Numbered from the stretch's first letter, positions 33,712-44,660 are shown. The stretch: DNA of 64,000 nt from Botryotinia globosa (GCA_014898425.1 RCSZ01000008.1:2442001-2506000), one strand, 5' to 3'. Numbers and translations are program-made. The notes: generated from the letters alone by a model not told the origin.

Positions 33712-34864
33712 TCATTGGTCTACAATTCGCGTATAAGGTGCCATTTCAATATCAACTATATCGTCTTCTCTATATCGATATCTTTGTATCACATACACAG
33801 CCTGAATAATCAGTACCGCACCCATGCCAGAAGTGACATCAGGTATAGTATGCCAGATCAGCCAATCTGCAACGAGAGCAAGAACCACCTGGCAGTAGAT
33901 CATATGAATGGCATAACTATTACCTTCATCAGAAAGCCCTGCTGTGAGAAGGTACTCCTAATTGACTCGGTCAGTGTTAATTAATGTTAGGGGAATGTCG
34001 TATTACCATGAAGGCTCCAGAAAGCCCAATACACCCCATGATAGACCACTGTAACAAGCCTAGATTAAAGTTGAAGTTGACTCCCGGAGCGGCAGCAAAG
34101 CAAACACTGCTCACAATCAGGATGGCAGTGGCAAAACAATTAGTTGTCACAAGTGGGTGTGATCGTGTCCCGATCTTGGAAATTGAAGAGTAAGCGCACT
34201 GAAAAGCTGACGTCAGTGGAATTCTAGGGGGAAAAATGATATGTTCAGCTTACTACTCCGCCCAGCACCCCGATCATTGCACAGGCCAGTCCGAGCCATG
34301 ACTGAGGGTTCAAAGTCTTCTGGTGATTATCTCCATCATTGTAGTAAAGCAGATCGGCGATGAAACTTGGTTTAGTGATAAGTCCCACACCAAGGAAACA
34401 AATCGCTATAGAACCAATCTGTATCAAGGTTAATCTTTTTGTTGTGACGAGGCTAGCTCCTAAGGGTGCGAGTAGGTTCATCGTTGTTGCGTCTGCCAGG
34501 GGGAGATACTGCAGAGAATCTGAGACGAAATTGATAGTCAGTCGAGGGTTCGAAGGTGAGGATACTCTTAACCTGATGTCAAACGATTGACAGGATACCC
34601 ACAATAGAATCCAGCTGAACCAAAAATGCCTCCCAGACTTCTAAGTATGAGCAGACCTCTGACACTTTTCTTACCGAGAGGCAGCTCCTTCGGATAGCGC
34701 ATCGTGAGGAAGAGACTGTTGATACTCAAAGTGATGAACATACGGACTTGGAGGATCTGTTGGGGGTCAACCGAGGTGGTTGTCTCTAGGAACTTGACCA
34801 AGCCATGAATCGTTACAGCAACAAATTGAGAAGCAAGTACTAGTAATGGTCCGTTGCTAATCAT
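33712..34864 (-). CDS. EamA/DMT-family transporter, 5' exon undetermined
   Basis: Drug/metabolite transporter superfamily protein with about ten helices. Minus-strand exons: 34864-34603, 34519-34254, 34198-34007, 33957-33712, all in phase. Joins give GSAGFYYSLQYLPLADATTMN (the EamA hallmark), LGGVCAYSSISKIG and SGAFMEYLLTAGLSD. These exons encode 321 residues with repeated LLILRSLGG and APLGASLVTTKRLTLIQIGSI segments, as in fungal SLC35-like members. The ATG at 34864 directly follows TTTTCAG, so it may be internal to an exon, with another coding exon further upstream (34880-35000) that I cannot define. It may export a product of the adjacent cluster, but that is inference from position only. 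Confidence 0.84.
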
Positions 34865-35366
34865 CCTGAAAAGACCAAAATAATAGAGTTGATGACTTGG
34901 CGGCTAAAGAAACACAACATCAGAAGAGCGTATGTATACTTGGAAGGAGCTGAAAGAAGATGAAGACTCATAATACATCTTCAATCATATCATTAAGCAA
35001 TTGCAGTACTGAGCTATCGCATAATGGGCTCAGGCTTCAGTACGGACTCCGCCCTCGCCAACTCACCCTCGATTGCCGGCTAACACTCAAAATTGAAACT
35101 CCTTCAATCAAGTAATGTGCTGCCCGGGCTTTTTTCACGATAAGGTTTTCTCTCGGGGTTCGTGAGAATTATTATGCGACTCTTGTTTAAAGTGTAAAGC
35201 ACCCTGCCCCGATAACCTTAAGCGAGCCGACGATCAGACCGGGTTTATTTCGCGGGGCACTTGCCACTTCAAATGAAAACCATATCGAACGGCTCCCTCT
35301 ACATCAAAATACTCATCACAGCCTTCCGATTATTTGAGCTCTTCTCGATTCACTGTTCAATCCAAC

Positions 35367-36479
35367 ATGGCTTTAATTTCGTCATTGTTCAATACTCAGG
35401 CCGAAAGATGGAGAGATCAACACACAGTCGACAAAACATCAACGGAAAGTGAAGAAAATTTGCTACCGAAGGATGAGGGCGACACAGAGGCACCGAGAGG
35501 ATTGAGAACTGTAAATAATACAACCCAAGTGGTCATCACAGTTACCATATTACTCCTTTGGGGTGCAGCGGCTTTTGTCGCGGGTACTATGACCAGTAAA
35601 ACGCAACGGGATAGTCCTTTCGGTTCGGCTGAAAATGGATTTGTTGAAGAGAGAATTATTAGTAAGTCGAATGAAATCTATGTTTTCTGCTTTCGCCTCA
35701 AGATCGTTGCTAACTTAACTTGACTAATAGCACCCTCTCAAACGTTTGAGCTCGTACAGACAAAATTTTCTGGCGGGGTGGACTTCACCCCTGAAGGCGT
35801 AGAAGTCCTCGCTCCCTCACTATATGTCGGCGAGCCTAGTCCTGAAATCGACGAAGCATGGAATGCTATCATCGGCGGAGAATCTCATTACTTTTCGGTC
35901 TCTGAGGATGAAGCTAGAAGCCTGTGGGGTACAGAATCTGACAGGTATAGAGACAGAATCAGGGGTGGGTGGACCGGCACGTGAGTTTACTCTTCCAGCT
36001 GGCTTACATATCTAACAGACTTAGGCTCGACATGTTTCACTGTCTACATTGCCTGGTATGTTTTGTACCAAACCCTGTTCGATATAAACGCCGCTGATAA
36101 TTTGGCAACAGAATCAATTAAGAAAAGCACTGCGGCGCGACGTCTATCCCGAGGAAGAACATCGAGGGATGATACACCAATGTAAGTAGAACAAGACCCC
36201 TCGTCCATTTGGAAAATCACAGCCAGTCTCATCAATTTTGCAGTGCATTGTATCGATCATTTAAGACAGGTGATAATGTGCCAGGGTAGCAGCGTAATAT
36301 CTCCCAGTGAATGGCATGATAAACGTGGCCAGTATATTAATCCTAAGCAACTTCATACCTGCAGAGCTTTCGAAAAGCTCCACGCGTTTTCCAAAGCGAG
36401 ATATAATGGAAGTATTGCTGTCCCGCGCGGGCCCAAGTTGCCACTGCACCCACATCCATCGGTCTCGCTCTTTACATAG
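35367..36479 (+). CDS. UstYa-like (DUF3328) oxidase 1, 293 residues
   Basis: UstYa-family proteins are membrane-anchored, copper-dependent-type oxidases that cyclise fungal RiPP (dikaritin) peptides. Exons: 35367-35661, 35731-35980, 36025-36055, 36112-36181, 36244-36479. After a polar N-terminus comes a single helix (about 54-73, VVITVTILLLWGAAAFVAGT), then the lumenal domain with EIDEAWNAII. The two family motifs are intact: H187-C-L-H190-C191, encoded by the 31-nt third exon, and H214-Q-L-H217-C218 followed by IDHLRQVIMCQGS. The C-terminus includes HTCRAFEKL, also common in the family. It is transcribed away from the EamA transporter, sharing a 0.5-kb promoter region. The exact chemistry is unknown without a substrate. 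Confidence 0.85.
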
Positions 36480-36887
36480 ATTCGAAGTAATACATGAAAT
36501 CTCTGAGCCAGTCCTTGTGTTTTATTCTCACATTGACTGTTCACGCCTGTATTCCAGTGATAACTTAAAGTCTTTCTGCACTTTTCCCATGGTATAAGCT
36601 CCTGCTTACTATTTTGAAGTATTCACTGAAAGCAGTTTGAAAATGAAATTATTGCAGACTTGACTAGTAATTCCGTTCTGGTCGAACGTACTTGAGTAAA
36701 CACAACGATTCTGATGCGATGAATTTTTAATAAATCGTAAATGTATGTTATACGGGAAATATCGCCTCAAAAATAAATCTAGCCAAGAACTTTCAACTCA
36801 CTTCCATTGTATAGCTACTACGAGAAAGCCATCAACATCCGCACTTCCCTTTTGAGGAAGCTTCTCATAATCACTTCACAAGCAATT

Positions 36888-37681
36888 TCAACCCTCCCAG
36901 CATATCTGATTCTGCGGCTTCACGTGAATCGGCGTTCCAGTCTTAAACAATGCCTCCTGAGTTGAGGTATAGTTCTCGGCGGTGTGAGCGGTCAGGATTC
37001 TTATACAATGCTCTATATGATGCTGACTTCTTGTGATCGAGTCCAAGACTGGACGTCTTGAGTTTGCGGCTTTTATTTGCTTTTCCCAGAGGAAACTATT
37101 ATTTCATAGCCCAATGTCAGTAAATGTATAGTACCACCACTTGAGAGCTTGGGATATCTTTTGCAGATGCTTTGCAGCCATAAATTAGCATAACAAGAGA
37201 TGCTTACTCACAGACAGTGCTGGGTGTGATATGTGGCGTGAGTGAAGATAATATTGAATTCTCCTTTCTGCACTTCTTCCCGTGAAAGCTGACCCGTGCC
37301 CTTGCTGTGCTCCCAAAATGTGAAGTTGTTAACAGCGAGGTATCGATCCGAGAGCTCTTTATCATAACACGGCTTGGGTAGCCATGAGGACATCATAATA
37401 TCGAAAACGCAACCGTTTGCTTTTGCTTCTGCGACCGACCACCCGCATTCTCCTCGGTGAGTCAGAGCATAAGGAGAGATAGTTGTGTAATGATTGTACA
37501 AAAGGAGGCCGGATGTCCATGCCAATATAATTGTTGCCGACAACACAATGTGAGTGTACCAGCTCAATTTTGCTCGTGGCTTTTGCTGGCGTTCGTACTC
37601 CTGGGGTGGAAACAGCGTGGAGTCGCCGCTTTCCGACCCTGTACCCAAGAGGGGCGATTTGAGATATTCCGGGGGTTCCAT
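36888..37681 (-). CDS. HxxHC-motif companion protein A (GCVFD-box family), 225 residues
   Basis: Minus-strand exons 37681-37212 and 37095-36888; the intron (GTGAGT...AATAG) joins HTQHCL to FLWEKQIK. It is a single-pass protein (helix about 43-62) with a lumenal domain containing GECG, then ANGCVFDIMMSSWLPKPCYD. Two HxxHC motifs (152-156 HTQHC, 183-187 HIEHC) lie in the same relation as in UstYa proteins. I recall this family as one often encoded beside UstYa genes and labelled phomopsin-biosynthesis-associated; that label should be checked. Biochemical function is not established as far as I know. The gene is divergent from UstYa-like 2 and shares its 0.4-kb promoter. Confidence 0.8.
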
Positions 37682-38077
37682 CTGTAAATATTCACCAAAC
37701 AGAATAAAGGATATAATAATAATTTCAAGAATGAGAACAAAGATTGGAAACTCTTAGTGTGCTGGAACAGGGTGATCCTGCATTAGATGTGAGGGTAAAG
37801 CAGGTGAAGGTCAAGAGATTCAAAAGAAATTGAATCAAACTAATAATGCTCACTAAGTTCAGGCGCTATAATGAAACCTCTTGAATGTTGCCCCTTTAAA
37901 GATAGCCTTCGAACCACTTCCCCCATCAAGCAGCGCTGCTAGTATTGCCCCCTTAAAGATCGGATAGACTCCCCACGTCAACATTAGGGTATATTCAGGT
38001 GGTCTGAGAGAAGACATGAATTCATCAGTCAGGGCGCGTCTTCTATCTCTTCCATCAAAAAATATCACAAGATCACG
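37682..38077. promoter_or_regulatory. Bidirectional promoter with two TGCCCC(T/C)TTAAAGAT sites
   Basis: Only 396 bp separate the starts of companion protein A (-) and UstYa-like 2 (+). The region holds TGCCCCTTTAAAGAT at 37889-37903 and TGCCCCCTTAAAGAT at 37946-37960, in the same orientation and 57 bp apart. A near-identical TGCCCCTCGAAAGAT lies at 40679-40693, upstream of companion protein B. Co-regulation by a cluster-specific factor is inference. Confidence 0.5.
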
Positions 38078-38860
38078 ATGAAATTTACCCGCTCCCGAAG
38101 CTACGAAGCAGTGCGCCATAGTGAAGATGGATCTGAAAATTCAAGTCCAGCTGTTCAGTCTCTCTCAATATCCTTCTTGTACATGGGGTGGGTGTTCGCT
38201 GCTCTTTTTGCATTCATCACTGGAGTCCAGATTTTTTTGCAATCTAAGATACACAAGAACCGCGATCTTGGTTCTGGTTCATTCGGTACTGGATTTAGTA
38301 CTGAGTTTGACTCATCAAAGCCTTATGTCCGACAAGAATCGAAAATGTTCTATGGAGGACCACGCTGGTACGGTAATGGTACTGGATACATAGTCCACAA
38401 TCCTTCCGAGCCAAGATACGTCGGACCGCCTACAGACGAAGTGGACGCGGCGTGGAAAGACTTGGTCAAAGGTCGATATTTCAACGTCACCGAAGAGGAG
38501 GCCGAGATCGCATTCGGGACACCTCACGGACTTTACAATCACCCTGGTCTGGGCTATCTCGTGGGACTGGATGTCTACCATGCTCTTCATTGCGTTGACG
38601 AGATCAGGAAAGCTTTGGACAAGGACTTCTATTACAATAAAAAGACAAAACATGCCTATCCAGATAGAGCACACCGTGATCATTGCCTAGATCACCTCAG
38701 ACAGCAGCTAATGTGCCATGCTGATCTCACACCAATACCTGTCATATGGTATGAAGGGCATGGGAGAAGTTTTGTCCAGTCGGATGTTGTACATACTTGC
38801 CGGAATTGGGATATGCTTCAGGAATTCAAGGACTCGAGGATTGTTGAGGCGGTATTTTAA
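38078..38860 (+). CDS. UstYa-like (DUF3328) oxidase 2, 260 residues, intronless
   Basis: A single exon. The N-terminal cytosolic stretch is basic (KFTRSRSYEAVRHSEDGS), followed by one helix (about 31-53) and the lumenal domain with FYGGPRWYG, PTDEVDAAWKDLV and FNVTEEEAEIAFG. The HxxHC motifs are H168-A-L-H171-C172 and H199-R-D-H202-C203 (then LDHLRQQLMC), and HTCRNWDMLQEF is at the C-terminus. All features match intact UstYa relatives. Unlike oxidases 1, 3 and 4 it has no introns, which suggests a separate origin or a retro-copy. It is divergent from companion protein A. Confidence 0.87.
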   Translation: MKFTRSRSYEAVRHSEDGSENSSPAVQSLSISFLYMGWVFAALFAFITGVQIFLQSKIHKNRDLGSGSFGTGFSTEFDSSKPYVRQESKMFYGGPRWYGNGTGYIVHNPSEPRYVGPPTDEVDAAWKDLVKGRYFNVTEEEAEIAFGTPHGLYNHPGLGYLVGLDVYHALHCVDEIRKALDKDFYYNKKTKHAYPDRAHRDHCLDHLRQQLMCHADLTPIPVIWYEGHGRSFVQSDVVHTCRNWDMLQEFKDSRIVEAVF

Positions 38861-39632
38861 GGATACTATGTATCTGGACGGGCTGTAGGGAAACAAAGAA
38901 AAGAGGAAGGATGGAGACACACGTAATGGTTGAATTCACTGTCTACAGGCACAATTTCGAGCATGCAAGTTAATAAATCGGTGCTGTGATAAGTATTTTT
39001 GTATTTCAATTACGTCCCACTTTATAACGAGTGGCGACATTTGTGAGGATATTTCGAGAGTTTTTATTCGACTGTATATCATTGAGAGTATGTCATATTC
39101 CGATAATGAATGTCGTCAGTAACATTTCAGATCCCAGCATATCGGGTCTTGCTTTGCTCCCATAAGCTTCAAATGCGACCAAGGCAGATAGATGTACTGT
39201 TTGAGGGCCTTCAATAAATCTACTTTACAAATTATCAGTGGATGGTTCTTAGGTAAAACAATCTGGCAGAGAACAATTGGAATTTTAAAGCCAAGAATAT
39301 CTTGCGAATGGCTTTTACATGAGCCAAGGAATTTTTTGTGCTTAATTTGGTTGTATTTGAAGGACCAAAAGCTGATAAGTGTATTTTGGGTTTGTGGATG
39401 TGGGATGATTGATGAGGACGAAGTCGGGATTCTGACTAACTTTGGTTGAGCGGGGTGGACTAAGAGAAGTAAGACGGTGAGAAAATTGTTGTCTGCAAGG
39501 CAGCAAGGTCTTCGAAAGAGTTTTTTCATGAATGGCTTGCACCCGTGTGACACAACATTTCTCTTCAATGCTTTTGAAAATGATTTCCCGCTCTGCTGTC
39601 ATCAACCACGCCTCCCCGCCACGATATTGGCT
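38861..39632. other. Intergenic region between convergent genes
   Basis: 3' flanks of UstYa-like 2 (+) and companion protein B (-). Open frames on both strands at 39116-39568 overlap each other, contain no recognised motif and are not called. Confidence 0.5.
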
Positions 39633-40349
39633 TCAAAAGACTTCCATCTCGCCGATCATACATTTAAGCCTGAAAGCCGATCTCTTGATCTTCGTCCCAG
39701 TCGCAAGCTGGAGCTGAGTAATGTTCGGGCTCCCGACCCGGTGGTAACAGTGCTCAACGTGCTCTTTAGAACGTGAAACACTGTCTAGAACAAGAGGAGA
39801 CTTCTTATTCGCACGGATCTGCTTGGCCCAAATGTAGGCACAATGTTGATAGTGAAAAGTCCCATGACTGTATATAACCTCGTAGTTGCCCAGACGAGCC
39901 TCTGCTTCTGTCATGATATTGATACCCTCTCTTTCCCTATAAAAGGTGAAATTATTTACCCACAGAAACTCGTCGGACAGTTCTTGGTCGTAACAAGGAG
40001 GATGTACCCAACCGGACATCATGAGATCAAAGACGCACCCGCTGTCTCGGGCTTGTTGTGGTGTACGCCCGCATTCACCCATGTTTATAAACTGGGCTGA
40101 CGATGGGCTGAAAGAAATACTCTCACTGAGAATCGAGCCAATACCAAATATAACTAACAAAAATGCTAACCCGACATAAATGCCCATGTACTGCCACTTC
40201 CTGATATAACGCAGATGCGCATTATCGTCAAGTTTCTTATCGTCGCACAGAGGCGGCGACAATGTTCGATCGCTGCTGCAATCTTCCGAGATTGCCGGGT
40301 AGGCTTGCTCAGTCTCTGCCTCTCCTAGAAGTGCCAGTCTCTGCTCCAT
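39633..40349 (-). CDS. HxxHC-motif companion protein B (GCVFD-box family), 238 residues
   Basis: A single exon from the ATG at 40349. It parallels companion protein A: a polar N-terminus, one helix (about 55-73), GECGRTPQQARDSGCVFDLMM, SGWVHPPCYDQEL, VNNFTFY, then HYQHC (166-170) and HVEHC (197-201). Between the two motifs both proteins share a W-x-K-Q-I-[KR] and PVLDS/PLVLDS stretch, so they are clearly paralogues. The C-terminal 35 residues (NITQLQLATGTKIKRS and beyond) diverge. The intron present in protein A is absent here. A TGCCCCTCGAAAGAT site lies 330 bp upstream. Confidence 0.8.
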   Translation of the reverse strand: MEQRLALLGEAETEQAYPAISEDCSSDRTLSPPLCDDKKLDDNAHLRYIRKWQYMGIYVGLAFLLVIFGIGSILSESISFSPSSAQFINMGECGRTPQQARDSGCVFDLMMSGWVHPPCYDQELSDEFLWVNNFTFYREREGINIMTEAEARLGNYEVIYSHGTFHYQHCAYIWAKQIRANKKSPLVLDSVSRSKEHVEHCYHRVGSPNITQLQLATGTKIKRSAFRLKCMIGEMEVF

Positions 40350-41136
40350 CTAATACGATAGTTTTAGCAAAATCCCCCAGCAATATCACAGCATCGTCTT
40401 ACCTTACTCGTGCTGTGAAAACTCATTCTTATAATGTAGGAAATCAGAAACAGCTTAAAGTCGACACATGGAGGAAAAATCGAGTTCTCCTAGCTAAGTT
40501 TAGTACTTTCCTAGCCTGCAAAGATCTTGACGCACAGTGACGAAAGTAAAATAGGCAGACTGTGAAGAAGAATGAAAAAGGTGTCTTAATCTCATGAAAT
40601 TCTGTGACAAATTTAAGCGGCGCCACTATGACCGGGAAAAATGACCAGATTACGCATGAGTGTATTTCAAGTATAAAGTGCCCCTCGAAAGATGAGCCTC
40701 ATGCACTATTCGAGAACCTGGCCGCTGTCACGTCGCTAAGGAGTCAGGTATTCTCAACATCGTTTTCTACATGAGCGAGCAGAAAGAATACCTTGAGGTG
40801 AAATCTTTCACGTATAAAAGTTAGCAAGTGAAAAAGTGCATCATGCATGCTTTTATATCTTTCCGATCGAAGTCGCCAAAGCTCTGTTGCAATTCAACAT
40901 AACATTTAATTTTACAAACAGATAACTCACTGATAATTCGTGGATTATCTATGCTAGGTGAATAATTTCAAAGTCTACGAATAATCTGTAGTGAGGATAG
41001 AGCCTCTAGCAAGTAACCTGTGGAGCGGATTATCCCCAAATTTCTTAGGTATGGGAATAATTTCTGCGCAGCCTTTCATAAGATACAGAGCGAAATGCTC
41101 TACTACATATGAATACAAATCACAGCACCAAATCCA
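40350..41136. other. Intergenic, promoter of companion protein B
   Basis: Carries the third TGCCCC...AAAGAT site (40679-40693) in reverse relation to the gene it precedes. No gene is seen. Confidence 0.5.
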
Positions 41137-42253
41137 TCACGTATGATGTTCTTCTAATGGATACATCCAGTTCCGCAAAGCACTAAAATCTCTGCAAATA
41201 TGCCACATATCTGTGTCTGCATGATGTATATTAGTAGGCCTCAGAGTTCTTGGAATTGGAGTCATATCAAGCTGACACATAAGGAGCTGGTGAATCTGCA
41301 TTAAACAATGTTCTGCGTCCAATTTAGTTATGAAAAGCATCCTATAGATTCATATCTCCAACTTACTGAGATGCATATCAAGCGGTCTTTGTGGATTTGG
41401 ATCTGTTACGGGGCCAAAGTACCACTCAGGTGACAGTGACATTCTTATATAATTCTGACTTTGGGGTCAATTTTTGACATAGGGTTAAATTGAATTCAAA
41501 CTTACTAAACAATGAAGTGAATGTAATCCATTTGTCCTGCAAAGAGAAAACTCGATGGTTAAAATGCTATTCTCCACACAGATCAGAAAGAACTTGCTCC
41601 AAACGTATAGTCCCGTTCACCAAGTCTTTTTCTAAGAAATCAACCGCTTCCCATGGCCAGTCTTTGGGTGGAACAGCAATAAATCGATCTGGACAACGCG
41701 ATTAGTAAAGCTCAGGTTTTCACTGTAGTTTGAAACATGCCTTTTAAATCGAGATTCCAATGGTGGTCTGTTTCACGACCAGGTATGCCAAAATAGTCGG
41801 GGCCAGGTGGCCGAGTGAGAGACGCGGTGCCGTTCTCATCATAAACAAATCCTCCATAAAACTTGACCCTTTTCAAAGCTAATGTGTTACGATTAGGTCC
41901 TATAGGGTATCAGCTTCCCACATCATTTCGATGCCTCATCATCAGAATAACCCACTTATTTCAGTCTTGAATCCTCTCTCATAACTACCTAAAGGACCAT
42001 CACAGTCTGCAGCTTTCCCCAACATCGTGCTGACCAACGCTACTGCAAGTAATACTGATAGAGTGTAGAGGAATATGGCGTGGAATCTAGAGATGCCGTT
42101 TCTATTACGGAAAGTTGTTGAGTCCACTTCTGCTGCTTTTGTCCTGATATCCTCTGTGTCGCTCTCATGGTGATTGGATTGAGGAATGTTTATGTAAGCG
42201 TGAGGCAGTATGTTGCGGAAGCCGGTCCGGAAGATGACAAGCAAAGAAGCCAT
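41137..42253 (-). CDS. UstYa-like (DUF3328) oxidase 3, 286 residues, six exons
   Basis: Minus-strand exons: 42253-41956, 41899-41741, 41688-41580, 41536-41506, 41454-41367, 41312-41137; every phase fits. The second intron starts GCATGT, a GC-AG donor. After a polar N-terminus comes one helix (about 57-77, AIFLYTLSVLLAVALVSTML) and a lumenal domain with KRVKFYGGF and PGPDYFGIPG. The first motif H194-S-L-H197-C198 sits in a 31-nt exon, as in oxidase 1; the second, H227-L-K-H230-C231, is created by splicing exons 5 and 6. The tail has MCQLDMTPIPRT and WHICRDFSALRNWM. Exon limits are my reading, but restoring both motifs in frame makes them credible. Confidence 0.8.
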
Positions 42254-42375
42254 GTGTTGAATTCATAGACGTCCACTAATTAAACGTCTCAAGTCGTGCC
42301 TCCATTTCTACCAGGCACTTATATTTGGATGTAAGTCAAGGTTGCCAAAGCAAAGTGAGGGATGTTTTGATATGG

Positions 42376-42463
42376 GCATTGTTTGAGAGGACAATTGCCT
42401 CCTGGAACAATTGAGATGCGCATTGTTTAAGAGGACAGTTGCATCCTGGAACAATTTTATGAA
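42376..42463. repeat. Two tandem 44-bp direct repeats upstream of UstYa-like 3
   Basis: Unit 1 at 42376-42419 and unit 2 at 42420-42463 both start GCATTGTTT and contain GAGGACA(A/G)TTGC and TCCTGGAACAATT. Only three mismatches occur in the first 38 bp. Unit 1 includes GAGGACAATTGCCTCC, which is nearly palindromic. They lie about 120-210 bp upstream of the start codon, a sensible place for operators. Confidence 0.7.
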
Positions 42464-43559
42464 TCGTCCACATTTCGCAAATTAAGACGATTTGACCCCG
42501 GCAGATTTTGTACAAACTTGATCTACTCCCCTTTTCGTGACGAATCGAAGACTCGCGCCAGAATGAATCGAATGTTGCTTTAAAATTATAGATTTTGTTT
42601 AAATATTATGAGCCGCTTAACGCTTTAATTCGTGTTGGCACTCAACTCTCTTCAGAGGAGCGTCGTGAAGAGGACACACTTTCTGTAGAATTTGAATTTG
42701 AAAATGCTTGGAGCAGCGCATGGCCATCTGGAATAGATTTTAAATTTCTGACACGGGAAACTCGGAAACTTGCATCATAATAAGCTTTCGGCTCTTCTTA
42801 CTTCTTCAGAGGCTGAACGGCGGTAAATTTGGAGAGCAGTACGGACTAATGAGCCGAATAAAACCCGCTGTAACATCATCCTATAGATTTGAAACGAGGA
42901 TGGAAAAGCTTATTTCAAATCAAGCTTTCATATCTTCTTATCATTTCATATCATACAATTAAGGGAGTGATTGAAATGACAACACGCTAAGAAAACTAAA
43001 CTCAATCGAGTATCATTCAATCACTACCTTTTTGAACAAAAACTGATTTAATACCTTTTTCTTTTTTATAATATAAAGCCTTGTTATAAACTTTCAATTA
43101 TTGAATTATAAGGATTTTTAGAGCTCTTATAGTTTATATCGATTAAATCTATTAGTTAATATGATATCTATCTCCTGATATAATACTCAAATGTAATTCA
43201 CCGATTTAATTGAAAAGAAAGCTATTATAGTGTTTATTTGTATTAAGCATTCAATCCGGTTTTTTCTTTAGTATTTAGATTTTCCGTGATTCCTCGTTAA
43301 ATTTAGACTTCAATTAATATATTACTATTTCAATTGTTCCGTTTATATTAATATCTCTTCTAACGTATAAGGAGCGGTAGAAAACAGCTGACTTGACTGA
43401 GTGAATAATAATTCGTATCTACTAGAAAGTGTAATACAAAAGATGATCTCTTCGTACTCTACTTTATTACTAATCTGTGGAAAGAATCTCTATTAACGTC
43501 TATCTTTCGTCTGAGGTCGATTGATAAGCAGTATTAGGTTTCTAAGGAGAGATATTATA

Positions 43560-43980
43560 CACCCCGCTTTTTTTCGATAATTGGAGGTTTACCTCCTTAA
43601 TATTCTTGCCGCCCGCGAGGACTAAAGGTATATATACACACGAAAAAAGAGAACTCTCGCTTAGTAAGTCCCGATTCAAGCAATCTGATTGGCTTGATTC
43701 AAGCGATCTGATTGGCTTGACTTCCTTGGCACTGTAGCTATAGTATAGATTCTTAGGGGTTTTCAATAAAATTATCTAAATTAGTTGAATAAAAACAAAA
43801 CAAAAGTGGTAACTATATAAAAGAAGTTAAGAGCTTTAAAATGATATAATTTTTATAATACTAGTTTCAAAATTAAGAGTTTTCCAAAGGGTTGAAGTTT
43901 AAGTAATATAGATATAACTAGAGCTTATATAATCAATTGAAAAGGGTTTATATCGAATGTAGTAAATCTATTATTAATTA
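43560..43980. repeat. Dispersed repeat, copy 1 (GGAGGTTTACCTCC start)
   Basis: Starts near GATAATTGGAGGTTTACCTCC, continues with CTTGCCGCCCGCGAGG, a GATTCAAG-CAATCTGATTGGCTTGA duplication and a long AT-rich body. Closely related copies start at about 43990 and 54178. The differences are mainly transitions. It carries no coding capacity. Confidence 0.65.
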
Positions 43981-43984
43981 AAAT

Positions 43985-44560
43985 TATTTTTATTGAAGGT
44001 TTACCTTCTTAATATTCTTGCCGTCCGCGAGGGCCGAAGGTGTATATACACGAAAAATTCGATTTGGAAACTATCGGTTTAAAATGAATCGCGATCCTAG
44101 CCATCTGATTAGTCATAAGTCTTTCGTAACGTTCTTGGCGTTGTGGCTGAATTAATAGTAGAATCTTTTGAATCAGCTTATTTAAGCTAATATGAATTGA
44201 ATAAAAAAGAAAAAAAAGTAGTAACTATATATAAGAGATTAAAGGCTTTCAAATAATATATTTTTTATATTGCTAGCTTCAAAACTGAGGTCTTTATAAA
44301 GGATTGAAGTTGAAATAGTATAAATATAACTAGAGTTTATATAATCAATTAAAAAAGGTTTATATTGGATGTAGCTGATCTAATATTAATAAAAATTACT
44401 TTAATACTATAGCTTTCATAGTTCAGTAGTATAATTGATAATCTGATGTGAAGTGACCCACTAAAATCTAAATAAAATTAAAAAATCTGAATAACAAAGG
44501 TAAACCGACTTCGCCTGCAAGCTTTCCATAAAATTTCTTTTTTAGATTCTTATAATTATA
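43985..44560. repeat. Dispersed repeat, copy 2, with tRNA A-box-like sequence
   Basis: Same beginning as copy 1 (TTTACCTTCTTAATATTCTTGCCG). At 44419-44429 it has TAGTTCAGTAG, a full match to the tRNA A-box pattern TRGYNNARNNG, and it ends with GGTAAACCGACTTCGCCTGCAAGC. The two ends share GGTTTACC in inverted orientation. The type (SINE-like or TIR element) is unresolved. Confidence 0.6.
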
Positions 44561-44584
44561 AATATAATTATACGAGCTTTTTTC

Positions 44585-44660
44585 GGCCCTTCGGGGCTAA
44601 AAATAACAACGGGCTCGCTAACGCTCTCCGTAGTTATTTTTCACGCCCCTCAGGACCTAC
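44585..44660. repeat. GC-rich hairpin island in AT-rich DNA
   Basis: CGGCCCTTCGGGGCT is followed by a 14-bp inverted repeat, AAAAATAAC(A)ACGG paired with CCGT(A)GTTATTTTT at about 44598-44641. It stands out against surrounding DNA of very low GC. Confidence 0.65.

Noticed and set aside
39116..39568. 150-codon minus frame between convergent genes
   Set aside because: Overlaps open frames on both strands and shows no family similarity that I can name.
33090..43000. RiPP precursor peptide with Kex2-separated repeats
   Set aside because: I looked for signal peptides followed by repeated cores with KR sites around the UstYa-like genes and found none; a non-repetitive precursor cannot be excluded.
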